The notes: generated by a model from the sequence alone, not told the origin. A stretch of DNA of 64,000 nucleotides from Sorangium aterium (GCF_028368935.1 NZ_JAQNDK010000006.1:277001-341000), one strand, 5' to 3'; positions 39,101 to 47,317 are shown, counted from the stretch's first letter. Numbers and translations are program-made.

Positions 39101-39440
39101 TCTCTTCCTCTTCTTCCTCCTCCTCCTCTTCCTCTTCTTCCTCCTCGCCGAGGTACCCCTCGGTGAACGGATCATCGGCCGACACGAAATCGGTGGGCCC
39201 CTGTGGGGTCTCGGGCTCTGGCTCCTCGGGCTCTTCCTTGGGAGGATCGGGATCAGGCTCCTCCTCTTCGGGCGGAGGGTTCTCGTTCTCTTCTTCGTCC
39301 GGCTCCGGCGGGGTCTGCTCCTGGGGTACGGGCTTGGTGTCGTCGCGCCCGCATCCCTGTCCGAGCATCAAGAGGAGCGCGGCCATCACGCTGGCCTGCG
39401 CCGACAGCACGCCTCTGAACAGTGCTCTTCTCATCACCAC
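36120..39440 (-). CDS. Large beta-propeller lipoprotein (Beta_propel family) with poly-Glu tract
   Basis: A 1,106-residue envelope protein. The lipobox is MLGQGC (Cys about 30). An extremely acidic Pro/Glu/Asp spacer follows (about 35-118) with fifteen consecutive Glu. Repeated blades then run through the whole protein: GLQVIDIQDPSDPKFLGQMQ, VLFIDIADRAAPKLLSQYP, ISIIDISNRDGSMVLRDSVS, THLEVIDLSDPTAPRRAGTL, VHVVDLSDPDHPTVAPAVAL. These match the secreted Beta_propel (PF09826-like) family. A Cys-rich insertion (about 755-815) interrupts one blade. GTG 39440 was chosen because GGAGGAG lies at the right distance. Role unknown; probably a surface scaffold. Confidence 0.86.
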   Translation of the reverse strand: MVMRRALFRGVLSAQASVMAALLLMLGQGCGRDDTKPVPQEQTPPEPDEEENENPPPEEEEPDPDPPKEEPEEPEPETPQGPTDFVSADDPFTEGYLGEEEEEEEEEEEEEEESRELEEGDIYRVLGGGQLLNLNTFRGLQVIDIQDPSDPKFLGQMQIAGTPVEMYVVGDRAVVLLNDWAGYQLKADGLTVERRTGGTVLFIDIADRAAPKLLSQYPVTGAIMTSRLARGESASSLYIASNGSELEEINPGQFQWVNKTLVRSFDVGVDALVERSAIELGDTVTAIHAEADVLLVARNSGSWSQDPSEISIIDISNRDGSMVLRDSVSAAGYVRSQFHMDFRDNMLRVFSGPQWADGSPSYLETWNAADPDNIVPIDSEDFGAEQSLYGAIFLDDRAFAVTYRRQDPFHAFSIDPSGNITEESEFIVSGWNNFFRPVFGATRLIGIGVNDQNGRKLAASLYDITDLTSQDPLVARAEIDGGAQGWSWSEADWDHRAFTVLDDAVDAVAPSGEPETGLVLLPFSASRTVDNYRRPFSGVQIFTFSDTTLTRRGVMEHGTPARRTFRAEDIATANVSDEELTLYAQDKLDTPEKLGHLDLAPDYVKVFAFGEHRVRVKMPYDLYWTPAENRKIKAEVVPSAGLTQLAQPIATFDLPADAQLHQVGDLLVSLTTTFENWVGKVTHLEVIDLSDPTAPRRAGTLDTSDLPATGGYYGGASSFSTVHPGRDALAFLRVIGHSEDLGVGWACRTNSVEDPGCFGQEGCTYMAGERTCRNIGGEEYCNGGFAECTDHPGADTSCAPVEVDRNDIVGITSTYCYEYVPRRSWAQIEVHVVDLSDPDHPTVAPAVALPDDNETVNVLNDNGELYFNIKRSMSGLAPDDPRPRTQYFLTHLDLTNPSQPALDPGINVPGEVLAIQGASIYARDRVWGQQFIETAIARLEVHEGLAYLQEYQKFPDRQVNAISIDGRGLPVLSHSLIWRPGNGWYGGWDPNQKLTTLSPTGEAPPPEPENENPAIPEFDVLSTVRLASWASLRHTADMRALFEVPGGALAISLEEPEAPKAQAFFPTWGWPERFVTSGEEVLFAAGRFGIHQLDRETVNLVPYLGE

Positions 39441-39456
39441 GGCTCACTCCTCCCTG

Positions 39457-39474
39457 GTACCTCGCTCGAGGTAC
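39457..39474. promoter_or_regulatory. Palindrome GTACCTCGCTCGAGGTAC upstream of propeller gene
   Basis: Perfect eight-base arms around CT, 17 bases upstream of the propeller start and just outside its ribosome site. It could be an operator or a leader hairpin controlling translation. Confidence 0.45.
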
Positions 39475-39868
39475 GGAGACTGCACACATCGATGGCTCGA
39501 CCACGGTTCAACGTGGTCGGAACGTCGCGGCCCGAGGGCGGCGGTGCGGCGAGTCCCGGCGAGCGGTCGAGGGCGCGTCCGGCACGGCGCTGCCCGCAAT
39601 CGAGCCGGTCTTCGCGCCTTCGTGCTACGGCGGACCGTAAGCTTGCATCCAGCGGAGTATCCACCTTCTGGAGGAGCCGCTCAACGTGGAATGCTGCGAC
39701 GGAACGGCGGCAGAGCGGATCGCTCGGCGTGTCGCAGCAGGGTGTCTTGGGTGGAGTGGAGCGCCGAACGCTTACATGTGGCGGCGTCTGCCCACGCGAC
39801 GCGGCGCTGGTCGACCTCGGCTCGTGCCGGTCTGTGGGGCGCTCGACGCCCTCTATCGTGACGTCGAG

Positions 39869-39898
39869 CGGGGCGGGACTCGCGCTCGTCGCGCCCCG
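39869..39898 (-). terminator. Hairpin directly after hybrid histidine kinase stop
   Basis: CGGGGCG (39869-39875) pairs with CGCCCCG (39892-39898). A second inverted repeat, CGCTCGACG/CGTCGAGCG (39840-39848, 39862-39870), follows. No U-run. Confidence 0.45.
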
Positions 39899-41143
39899 TC
39901 AGGCCGCCTCTTCCTTCTCTTCCAATCGCGCCACCGGCAGCGCCACGAAGAACGTCGACCCCTTGGAGACCACGCTCTCCACCCAGATACGCCCGCCATG
40001 GCCCTCGACGACCCGCTGCGCGATCGCGAGCCCCAGCCCCGTCGAGCGCTCGCCGCCGGTGCTGACCGTCCTCGCCCGCCCGAACGGCCGGAAGAGCTTC
40101 CCGAGGTCCTCCGCCGCGATCCCGGGCCCCTCGTCCCTCACCGACAGAATCACCTCGGCCCCTCCGCCGGCGTCACCCCCGCGGCCCCCCTCGACCCGGA
40201 CGCGGATGGTCGTGCCCGGAGGCGAGTAGTGGATGGCGTTGCTGATGAGGTTGTTGAGCACCTGCTCCAGCTTGTGGACGTCGACCTCGACCCGCGGGAC
40301 GCCCTCGTCGCTCTCGACGACGAGCTTCATGTTCTTCTGCCCCGCCAGCACCATGTTGAGCGCCACGTTCGACTCGACGAGCTGGACGATATCCGTGCTC
40401 TTCCTGTCGAGGTTCAGCTTGCCGAGCTCGATCATCGACACGTCGAGCAGATCGTTGATGAGCGAGAGCATGAATTTGCTCGAGCTCCTGATCATGTTGA
40501 CGATCTCGACGCCACCCTCCTTGAGCAGCGACGACGGCTCCCCGCGCCGGTGGCTCATCAGCATGAAATCGCTGTAGCCCAGGATGACGCCGAGCGGGTT
40601 CCTGAGGTCGTGGGCCGCCATGCCGACGAAGCGGTTCTTCTCCTCGTTCAGCCGGACCAGCTCCGCGTTCTTCGCCGCGAGCTCCTCGTGCATCTGGACG
40701 AGCTGCCGGTTGCTCTCCTCCAGCGTGTCGGCGTACTGCTTGAGCTTGAGCTGGCTCCGCTTGTGCTCGATGGCATAGCGGATCGTGCGCTCGAGGATCT
40801 GCGCGTCGAACCTCCCCTTCACCAGGTAATCCGCGACGCCCGCGCTCATCGCGGCCATGTCGATCTCGTCGTCGCCGACCCCCGTCAGCATGATGATGGG
40901 GATCGCGCAGCCGAGGTGGTTGGCCTCGCGCACGACGTCGAGGCCCGTCCGAGCGTCGAGCCGGAAGTCGAGGAGGCAGACGTCGTAGCCGCCGGCGCGC
41001 AGCGCCCGGATCGCCTCGTCCGAGCTGCTCAGCCACGTCACGTCGTACCGGGTGCGGGGAGCGTCGCGGAGGAGCCTCCGCGTGACGAGGTGGTCGACCT
41101 CGTCGTCATCCACAAGCAGGACCTTCATCTCGCTGTCGTTCAT
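39899..41143 (-). CDS. Response-regulator / histidine kinase hybrid
   Basis: A 414-residue cytoplasmic protein with an N-terminal receiver domain (about 5-125): acidic DDDE, phospho-acceptor Asp in VCLLDFRLDARTG, Thr in IIMLTGVGDD and Lys in YLVKGRF. A coiled coil (about 130-165) leads to HisKA (FVGMAAHDLRNPLGVILGYSDF). The ATPase domain has LNNLISNAIHYSPPG, VRDEGPGIA, and GLGLAIAQRVVEGHGGRIWVES. Receiver-first kinases of this type are phosphorylated by an upstream kinase and pass the signal on. It follows the kinase-receiver gene on the same strand after 109 bases, suggesting joint function. Confidence 0.92.
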   Translation of the reverse strand: MNDSEMKVLLVDDDEVDHLVTRRLLRDAPRTRYDVTWLSSSDEAIRALRAGGYDVCLLDFRLDARTGLDVVREANHLGCAIPIIMLTGVGDDEIDMAAMSAGVADYLVKGRFDAQILERTIRYAIEHKRSQLKLKQYADTLEESNRQLVQMHEELAAKNAELVRLNEEKNRFVGMAAHDLRNPLGVILGYSDFMLMSHRRGEPSSLLKEGGVEIVNMIRSSSKFMLSLINDLLDVSMIELGKLNLDRKSTDIVQLVESNVALNMVLAGQKNMKLVVESDEGVPRVEVDVHKLEQVLNNLISNAIHYSPPGTTIRVRVEGGRGGDAGGGAEVILSVRDEGPGIAAEDLGKLFRPFGRARTVSTGGERSTGLGLAIAQRVVEGHGGRIWVESVVSKGSTFFVALPVARLEEKEEAA

Positions 41144-41252
41144 CGGGGGCCTCGCCCACGCCGGACATCGGCGATCTCCCGCCGGCAAGCTTCGCGCCAC
41201 GCCGCCTGCTCCACCCCCACCGTGGCGGGGGCCAGGGTCTTCGCCCCGACCT

Positions 41253-42746
41253 TCATTGCCGGCGCTTCTGCTCTTCGGCGACGCCCACGAGCGCGCGCGC
41301 CAGGGTGATGAGCTGCCCCGCGTCGAACGGCTTGACGAGGAACGCCGACGCGCCGAGGCGCGACAGGCACTGCCAGTCGGCCGCGCCCCCGGTCCCCGTC
41401 GCCACGATGATCGGAAAATCCCCTTGTGGGAGCTTGCGCACCGCCGCCGTGAGCGCGATCCCATCCAGGCCGGGCATGTCGAGGTCGAACACGCCGAGGG
41501 AAGGGCGGTTCGCCTCGATGGCCGCGAGCGCCGCGGCGCCGTCGGGCGCCGTCTCGATGGCCGCGCCGGGCAGCGCCTCCGCGAGGACGCTGGTGAGGAA
41601 GCTGCGGAACGACGGGCTGTCGTCGGCGACCATGACGCGCGTCGTGCGCGCGTACGCCGGCATGGCGCCGCGCGCGTCGAGCAGCGCCTCGCGCAGCGCC
41701 TCCGCGCTCGCCGTGCGCTGGTCGGGCTCCTTGGCCAGCGCCGCGAGCACCGGCGCGTCGAACGACGCCGGCAGCTCCGTGCAGAGCTCGCTCGGCGGGA
41801 TCGGGGGCTGATACGCGTGCTGCATGACCAGATCGACGGTGCTCGTGCTCTGGAACGGCAGGCGGCCGGCGAGCAGGTAGTACGCGACCACCCCGAGCGC
41901 GTAGACGTCGATGCGCGGCAGCAGCGCGGGATCGAGCTGCCGGCCCAGCGCCACCTCCGGCGCCAGGTACGCCGGGGTGCCGGAGAAGGCGAGCTCGATC
42001 CGATCGCCGCGGGGGATCCGCTTCGCGAGCCCGAGATCGGCCACCACCACGCGGAGGGCCTGGCCGACGAGGATGTTGCTCGGCTTGACGTCGCGGTGGG
42101 CGATGCCCGAGGCGTGGATCGCCGAGACGCCGAGGCAGGCCTGGTCGAGGACGCTCAGGGCCTCGTCGAGGCCGAGCCGGCCTCCCTTGCTGTGGACATG
42201 CGTGTCGAGCGTGACCCCGGGCACGTACTGCATGACGAAATACGGCGCGTTCTCGTACTCGCCGAACGCATAGATCTCGACGACGTTCGGGTGGTGGACG
42301 CGCGCCATCGCCCGCGCCTCCGCCAGCAGGCGGGCCTGCATCTGCGCGTTGTCGAGCTGCTCGGGCCGGAGCAGCTTGATGGCGACGTCCCGCTGGAGCT
42401 GCTCGTCGCGCGCCAGGAGGATGACGCCCATCGCCCCTTCTCCAAGGCGACCGAGGACGCGGTAGACCCCTCCAAGCAAGGTGCCCTCGGGCGGCACCTG
42501 AACCGCGCTGCCTCCCTCGTGCATGCTCGAGCGCGCCGCGGCCTTCCAGAGGTCCTCGTCGCTCAGCGTGGAGCCGTCGCCGTCCCGCTCGGCCGGCGGC
42601 TCCGCCCGCCCGGGAGGACGGTCGCGTACCACGGTGTCGACGCCCTGCAGCGTATCCGCGACGTCGGGCACGAGCGGCGCGGGGGGATCGCCGCCGTTCG
42701 CGCTTCCAGTGCTGAAGCCGGGCGAGCCGTCCGCCGCGTCTGCCAT
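41253..42746 (-). CDS. Ser/Thr kinase fused to a response-regulator receiver domain
   Basis: About 497 residues. After a disordered N-terminus (about 1-90) comes a kinase domain with LGRLGEGAMGVILLARD, VAIKLLRP, IAHRDVKPSNILV and GTPAYLAPEVALG. The Mg-binding motif is DLG (VADLGLAKR) instead of DFG, a variation tolerated in some active kinases. The C-terminal 130 residues form a receiver: DDSPSFRSF, the phospho-acceptor in LGVFDLDMPGLDG, Thr in IIVATGTGG and Lys in AFLVKPFDAGQL. It joins Ser/Thr and two-component signalling. ATG 42746 was chosen; 42755 is possible. Confidence 0.92.
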   Translation of the reverse strand: MADAADGSPGFSTGSANGGDPPAPLVPDVADTLQGVDTVVRDRPPGRAEPPAERDGDGSTLSDEDLWKAAARSSMHEGGSAVQVPPEGTLLGGVYRVLGRLGEGAMGVILLARDEQLQRDVAIKLLRPEQLDNAQMQARLLAEARAMARVHHPNVVEIYAFGEYENAPYFVMQYVPGVTLDTHVHSKGGRLGLDEALSVLDQACLGVSAIHASGIAHRDVKPSNILVGQALRVVVADLGLAKRIPRGDRIELAFSGTPAYLAPEVALGRQLDPALLPRIDVYALGVVAYYLLAGRLPFQSTSTVDLVMQHAYQPPIPPSELCTELPASFDAPVLAALAKEPDQRTASAEALREALLDARGAMPAYARTTRVMVADDSPSFRSFLTSVLAEALPGAAIETAPDGAAALAAIEANRPSLGVFDLDMPGLDGIALTAAVRKLPQGDFPIIVATGTGGAADWQCLSRLGASAFLVKPFDAGQLITLARALVGVAEEQKRRQ

Positions 42747-42956
42747 GGTGCGCATGATACGTGCCCTGCGCATGCCTATCAACGGAGAGCGTCATGCGCT
42801 GCAGCTGCGAACCGCGGTGCACGCGGCGGTCTGGCGGCGTGTCGCGGGCGCGTCACGGTCAAGCGGGGTGTCGCTGCTGTGGCAGGATGCCACGCTGCGC
42901 GGCGAGCGTGGCTTTGCGCCGCGCTCGCCAGCCGGCCAGGCCAGGCCGTCGCGCGC

Positions 42957-43778
42957 TCAGAGGACGCCGATCCCGGCGAGGTACGCCCTGGCGAGGTGGA
43001 GATTGTCGTTCTGGGAGGGGTGGAAATCGCGTCGCACGTACTCGCGGGCGCCGCGGAGGAACACGCGCCTCACGATGAACCTGCGCCGCACGGGCGGGAT
43101 GCGCTCCGTCGATTTTTCGCGCTCGCGCTCGCCGCGGCGGGGGAGCTCCTGGACGAGCAGCACGAGCAGGGCGGCGAGCCAGAACATCGCGAGCGTGGAC
43201 GTGGCGAGCGCGAAGCCGCGCATGCGCAGGCGATAGCTCGGGTCGATCGCTTTCAGCACGTCGAAGGCGACGGCCTTGTGCTCGATCTCCTCGGCGGCGT
43301 GCCAGAGCAGGAGCGCCCTCGCGGTCGGGTGCGCGAGGTCGAGCGTCCCCTCCTGGAGCGCCTCCTCGGCCAGGATCGCGGTGTAGTGCTCGAGCGCCGC
43401 GGTGGCCGACAGCCGCAGCTCGGGAGAGCAGAGGCGCTCGATACCGTCGTAGGCGATCCGCTCGTAGGCGCGGAGGAACCGGTCGATCTCGTAGCCCTGC
43501 TCGCGGAGCAGGTCGAAGAACCGCTCGTGCGCCTTCGCGTGGTGGCCCTCCTGCCCGAAGAACGCCCTCACCTGGGCGCGCAGCGCCGGGTCCTCCACGC
43601 GGTCGGCATAACGCGCGACGCTCCGGATGAAGAAGCGCTCGCCCGCGGGGAACAGCAGGTTGACGGCGTTGGCGATGTGGGTCGGCAGCGCCTGGCCCCC
43701 GAGCCAGTGGCGGGTGAGGCCCTGCTCGAAGGCCACGGGCGGCTGGCGCGGTCTGAGGGGCGACGGGTCGGCGATCAT
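42957..43778 (-). CDS. Predicted metal-dependent hydrolase (PF10118-like)
   Basis: A 273-residue alpha-helical protein. The family core is visible: HIANAVNLLFPAGERFFIRSVARYAD, FFGQEGHHAKAHERFFD, EHYTAILAEEAL and LLLWHAAEEIEHKAVAFDVL. The conserved Glu and His residues resemble a di-iron ferritin-like carboxylate cluster. A hydrophobic segment near residues 188-212 (ALATSTLAMFWLAALLVLLV) may anchor it to the membrane. The family is called a hydrolase by annotation, but chemistry is not established. It is separated from neighbours and probably monocistronic. Confidence 0.85.
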   Translation of the reverse strand: MIADPSPLRPRQPPVAFEQGLTRHWLGGQALPTHIANAVNLLFPAGERFFIRSVARYADRVEDPALRAQVRAFFGQEGHHAKAHERFFDLLREQGYEIDRFLRAYERIAYDGIERLCSPELRLSATAALEHYTAILAEEALQEGTLDLAHPTARALLLWHAAEEIEHKAVAFDVLKAIDPSYRLRMRGFALATSTLAMFWLAALLVLLVQELPRRGEREREKSTERIPPVRRRFIVRRVFLRGAREYVRRDFHPSQNDNLHLARAYLAGIGVL

Positions 43779-44086
43779 CGAGCTCTCCTCCTCCCCATGA
43801 ACGTGAATCGCATCGTGTCGGGCACCAGCTCATCGCATGGATCCTCCGCAAGCTCAATGGAGAGGACCCTCCTGCTGGGCTCGGGTAGAGGCATTGGGCG
43901 GTGCCAGGCGTGCGCTGCGCCATCGGGTCGAGCCATGTCGACGGTTCGACGGTTCGCTCGCCGAGGTCCGGGCGAACACATAAAAAGATCTCATGGTTTC
44001 TTTGGGCTCGGGATCCGGTGCAGCCGCATCCATGAGCGCGCGTTCCCGCCGCCTGTGCGGGGCCGTCCAGCGCACGGCGGACGGGA
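43779..44086. other. Intergenic region upstream of metal-dependent hydrolase gene
   Basis: About 310 bases with a slightly AT-rich stretch near 43975-44000. It should contain the hydrolase promoter. No coding-like frame or clear palindrome is seen. Confidence 0.45.
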
Positions 44087-44524
44087 TCAGGGATTGTAGC
44101 GGCGGCCGCTGCGGTAGCTCGCGATGGCCAGCTCCACCGGCCGGAACAGCGGGCTGGGCAGCGCGTCGAGCGGGTACCAGCCCCAGCCGGCGATCTTGTG
44201 GGGCTCGCGCTCCTCGAGCTCGCCGTCGAACTCCTCCGCGAGGAGCTGGATGTCCACGTAGTGCTTGCCGTAGGCGAGGATGTTGCTCAGGCAAAGGAAG
44301 GAGAGCTTCCTGACGAGGAGGCCGCTCTCCTCGCGCACCTCGCGGATGGCGCAGTCCTCGAACGACTCGCCGAGCTCGAGGTGGCCGCCGCACCACGAGT
44401 AGCTGCCGTCGCCGTGGCTGCCGCGCCGCCGCGCGAGCAGCACGCGCCCGTCGCGCACCATCATGACGCCCACGCCGACCAGCGGCCGCTCCGCGGCGTT
44501 CCCTCCGACGATCGCCTCTCCCAA
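44087..44524 (-). CDS. Nudix hydrolase
   Basis: A 145-residue pyrophosphohydrolase. The full Nudix box is present: GHLELGESFEDCAIREVREE followed by SGL, fitting Gx5Ex7REUxEExGU. The preceding RRRGSHGDGSYSWCGGHL and the following SNILAYGKHYVDIQLLAEEF are typical of the MutT/8-oxo-dGTP or CTP-type branch. The substrate could be an oxidised nucleotide or a nucleoside diphosphate derivative. TTG at 44524 was chosen: it follows GGGAGGTG, and the GTG inside that site is the alternative. Confidence 0.9.
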   Translation of the reverse strand: MGEAIVGGNAAERPLVGVGVMMVRDGRVLLARRRGSHGDGSYSWCGGHLELGESFEDCAIREVREESGLLVRKLSFLCLSNILAYGKHYVDIQLLAEEFDGELEEREPHKIAGWGWYPLDALPSPLFRPVELAIASYRSGRRYNP

Positions 44525-44744
44525 GGACACCTCCCGCGCGCGACACCCGTCGTGCGTGGCGCGCGCTCTAGCACGGCGCGCTCTGGCAAGGCGCGCAGCG
44601 GCGCCGCTCGAAAGGCGTCCGGTCGACCCGCCGCCCCCGCTGCGCGAGCCGCGCCGCCCGCGCGGCGCACGGAGCCACCTCGCGCACGTGCAAGCGCCGG
44701 TACCGATTGACTTTTCAGTGAACACGCGTACCGTGCCAGACCCG

Positions 44745-45434
44745 ATGGATGCGTCCTTGCCCTGGGAGCTGAACCCCGTCCTCCAGCAGAGTCGGCTCGT
44801 CCTCCTGGCGCAGACGGCGGTCGATGTCCGCAACAAGGCGTTCAGCGAGGCGAACCGCGAGGAGGGCGATACCAGCTGGGGCATCGGCTGCAAGGCGCAC
44901 GAGCGGTTCGGTCATTCCCTCTGCAAGCTGGAAGAGAGCGGGAAACACCCCTGGCTCTCCGTCCATCGAGATGGGCTGTACTTCATGCCGCACATCGAGG
45001 GCGTTGCGGTGCGCGTGTACCGCGGTCCGGCCGACAAACCCTCGCAGCGGCACCTCGAGGCCGCGCGCAGCGAGCACGGTCGCCGCGCGGAGTCGCGACA
45101 GATGGCCTTCTCGTTCATGGGGGGAGAAACCGAGCCGGATGGCCCGTGGTTCTGGATGATGGCCGTCGAGACGGACGTCGAGGGGAGGGCGCTCCGCGCC
45201 GTGTTCTTCCAGGCCAACGAGGCCGGCGGGACCCGGCACGCATGGGAGGCCCCGGTCGAGAGCGTGTCCGCTGCGCCTGCGCCTGCGCCAGAGCCTGGAG
45301 ACAAGCCGGCGCGCCCGGCGCGCCCGCGCCCGGCCCAGGGCCAGCAGGCGAAGGACGCGCCCGCGTCGCGCGACGGACGGCCGTTGTTCCGCGCGCAGAC
45401 CATGACCCTTCCGCTCGTGTCGCAGCCGAGCTGA
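44745..45434 (+). CDS. Hypothetical protein, family not recognised
   Basis: A 229-residue soluble protein with normal amino-acid mix. The core (about 10-155) has RLVLLAQTAVDVRNKAFSEA, WGIGCKAHERFGHSLCKLEE, HPWLSVHRDGLYFMPHIEGV, and MAFSFMGGETEPDGPWFWMM. The tail is Ala/Pro-rich and likely disordered. No signal peptide or membrane segment. ATG 44745 is used, but a GTG at 44718 is also possible; neither has a good ribosome site. It is divergent from the Nudix gene. I cannot assign a function. Confidence 0.72.
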   Translation: MDASLPWELNPVLQQSRLVLLAQTAVDVRNKAFSEANREEGDTSWGIGCKAHERFGHSLCKLEESGKHPWLSVHRDGLYFMPHIEGVAVRVYRGPADKPSQRHLEAARSEHGRRAESRQMAFSFMGGETEPDGPWFWMMAVETDVEGRALRAVFFQANEAGGTRHAWEAPVESVSAAPAPAPEPGDKPARPARPRPAQGQQAKDAPASRDGRPLFRAQTMTLPLVSQPS

Positions 45435-45534
45435 CCGCCGCCGAAAGAGGCGGATCTGCCGGTGCGGATCTGCCGGTAATGAGTGCTGTCCAACAGCGGT
45501 GAGCCACCGGCGCGACACCCGCGCAGGAGCCCGG

Positions 45535-46416
45535 CTACACCGGCATTCCCATCGTCCGGCGGAGCGCGTCGAACTCCTCGGTGAAGCGCCCGTTCCGGCC
45601 TCGCAGAACGAGCGGCGGCTCGTCGTGGCACGACGTCACGGCCTCGGCGCGGCGCAGGGCATAGACCGAGAACAGGGCCACCTTGCCGTCCTTGGGGACG
45701 ACGTCGCGCCACGCCTCGAGCGCGAGCCCCGCCGCAGCCGCCGCCGCCTCGACGCGAGGCCGCTGCCGCGCCGCCGCGCAGGCCACGAACGGCGCGCCGG
45801 GAGCGAGCAGCCGCGCGGCCGCGAGGCAGTAGTCCTCCACGCCGCCGCGGTGCTCGAAGCGGCACGGCCCGCACTGGACCCGACCGGATTCGATGCCGGT
45901 GCCGACCGGCAGGTACGGCGGCGTCCCCGTCACGAGGTCCGCAGGCGCGAGCCCGTCGAGCACCGCCGGATCGCGCAGGTCCCCCCACCGGACCTCGCCG
46001 CGTGCGTCGACGCCGTTCCACGCGACCGAGCGCCGCGCCATCGAGGCGCTCACCTCCTGCGCCTCCACGCCCGCGCAGCGCGCGTCCGGGAAGCGCCACG
46101 CGGTGAACAGGAGCACCGTGCCGATGCCGCAGCCCAGGTCGACCGTGCGGAGCGGGGGCGCGTGCGCCACCCGCTCGGCCGCGAACCAGGCGGTCACGAG
46201 GTCGTCGGCCGACCAGCGGTGCCCGTCGAGCCGCTGCAGGATCCGGAAGTCGCCCGACAGATAGCAGAGGTCCTCGCCGGGGCCGGGCCAGACGTCCGGG
46301 CGATCCGGCGTCGCCGGCTGCGGCCCGGGGACGACCCACCCGGGCGGCCGGCGCGCAGGGCGCACGACCCCGCCGCGCGGCGCGAGGGACGGCTGGACAT
46401 CAGGGGGAGCGATCAT
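45535..46416 (-). CDS. TrmN6-like N6-adenine methyltransferase
   Basis: A 293-residue SAM-dependent methyltransferase. Motif I is VDLGCGIGTVLLFTAWRFP, motif II contains CAGVEAQEVSASMARRSVAWNG, and motif IV is DLVTGTPPYLPVG. The usual NPPY of adenine/glutamine methylases is TPPY here. The region just after (SGRVQCGPCRFEHRGGVEDYCLAAARLL) matches TrmN6/YfiC-like enzymes that methylate A37 of tRNA(Val). The N-terminal 60 residues are Pro/Arg-rich and not part of the fold. ATG 46416 was chosen; ATG 46425 is equally possible. It could also modify another RNA or protein. Confidence 0.85.
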   Translation of the reverse strand: MIAPPDVQPSLAPRGGVVRPARRPPGWVVPGPQPATPDRPDVWPGPGEDLCYLSGDFRILQRLDGHRWSADDLVTAWFAAERVAHAPPLRTVDLGCGIGTVLLFTAWRFPDARCAGVEAQEVSASMARRSVAWNGVDARGEVRWGDLRDPAVLDGLAPADLVTGTPPYLPVGTGIESGRVQCGPCRFEHRGGVEDYCLAAARLLAPGAPFVACAAARQRPRVEAAAAAAGLALEAWRDVVPKDGKVALFSVYALRRAEAVTSCHDEPPLVLRGRNGRFTEEFDALRRTMGMPV

Positions 46417-46508
46417 CGACCCCATGTACCACGCCCCTGCGGCGCCAGGGGCGCGCGCCATCCCCCTCGAACGCGCGGCCCCGCGTGGAGCGCGGCGGCC
46501 CCGCGGCT

Positions 46509-47207
46509 TCAGCGGTTCGCGCAGCGATCCTCGAGCGAGGGATCATCGCAGAAGAGGCACGGGATGGTCTCGCAGTCCAGCGGAGGGCACGACTTGGGGC
46601 ATGTCGGCTCGCTCGGGTCACAGTCGATGATCTGCCAGGTGAGCAAGCCCATGTCGTCCGGGTTGTCCGGACAATTGCACTTGTTCGCGTTCAAGGCGTG
46701 TGTTGCCACCATGGTGACGGTATGGCACTCCCGCACCGGCGTCGCTCCGTCGTTCGGGAAAGCCACGAGGCCGAAGTTCAACGTGGCCGTGATGACGCGC
46801 TGTCCGTCGGCGATGGCCCCGGCCGGGAACGAGGGCAATTCCGCGAACCTCCGGTACGGATACGGGTAGTCTTCCGATGTGCGGCTCCCGTAGTCGACGT
46901 ACAGGGCGATCCGCACGGGATCACCGCTGTCCTCGGACAGCACCGTCGCGACGAAATCCTTCGATCTGTAGTTGGATTTGTCCTCCGGAGTGACGTGTAT
47001 GGGCCTGTGCGGGAGAGGGGAGACCGCCGTGAGCACCGGTGCGGTCTGCTCGGGATGCTCGTACACCGGCGGCGAGACCACGAGGCAGCCCGTGGTCGAG
47101 ACGGCGAGCGCTGCCGCCGCGAGCGAGCGAACGAGCGCGGCGGGGCAGCGCGAGCGCGCCGCGAAGGCGGCAGCGCGGCGAGGGAAAGGGCGGGACGGAG
47201 CGATCAT
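46509..47207 (-). CDS. Lipoprotein of unknown function with Cys-rich C-terminus
   Basis: A 232-residue secreted protein. The signal region is long and basic, with lipobox STTGC at about residue 41. The middle part (DFVATVLSEDSGDPVRIALYVDYGSRTSEDYPYPYRRF, then ITATLNFGLVAF) is beta-rich. The C-terminal 60 residues have eleven or so cysteines (CNCPDNPDD, CDPSEPTCPKSCPPLDCETIPCLFCDD). No family recognised. Similar proteins of this size are common in myxobacterial envelopes. Confidence 0.78.
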   Translation of the reverse strand: MIAPSRPFPRRAAAFAARSRCPAALVRSLAAAALAVSTTGCLVVSPPVYEHPEQTAPVLTAVSPLPHRPIHVTPEDKSNYRSKDFVATVLSEDSGDPVRIALYVDYGSRTSEDYPYPYRRFAELPSFPAGAIADGQRVITATLNFGLVAFPNDGATPVRECHTVTMVATHALNANKCNCPDNPDDMGLLTWQIIDCDPSEPTCPKSCPPLDCETIPCLFCDDPSLEDRCANR

Positions 47208-47317
47208 GGTGGCGCTGTGCAGGGACCGATGGGGTTGGGGCCGTGCTGGATTCTGGGACTCTACCTGCTGGGGCGATGTGCGGTTGATCTAGCTGGAATC
47301 TGGCGGCCGCCGCGCAG

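Larger units (their letters stand above)
39441..39898. other. Intergenic region between propeller and histidine kinase genes
   Basis: About 460 bases. It holds the palindrome at 39457-39474 near the propeller start and a hairpin at the histidine kinase end. No coding-like frame is seen in between. Confidence 0.5.

Noticed and set aside
35916-40229. Open frame of over 1,400 codons on the plus strand
   Set aside because: Antisense shadow of the beta-propeller lipoprotein; Arg/Val/His-rich with no recognisable fold.
43779-44086. Small minus-strand frames upstream of the metal-dependent hydrolase
   Set aside because: No ribosome site, low-complexity composition and no domain; treated as promoter region.
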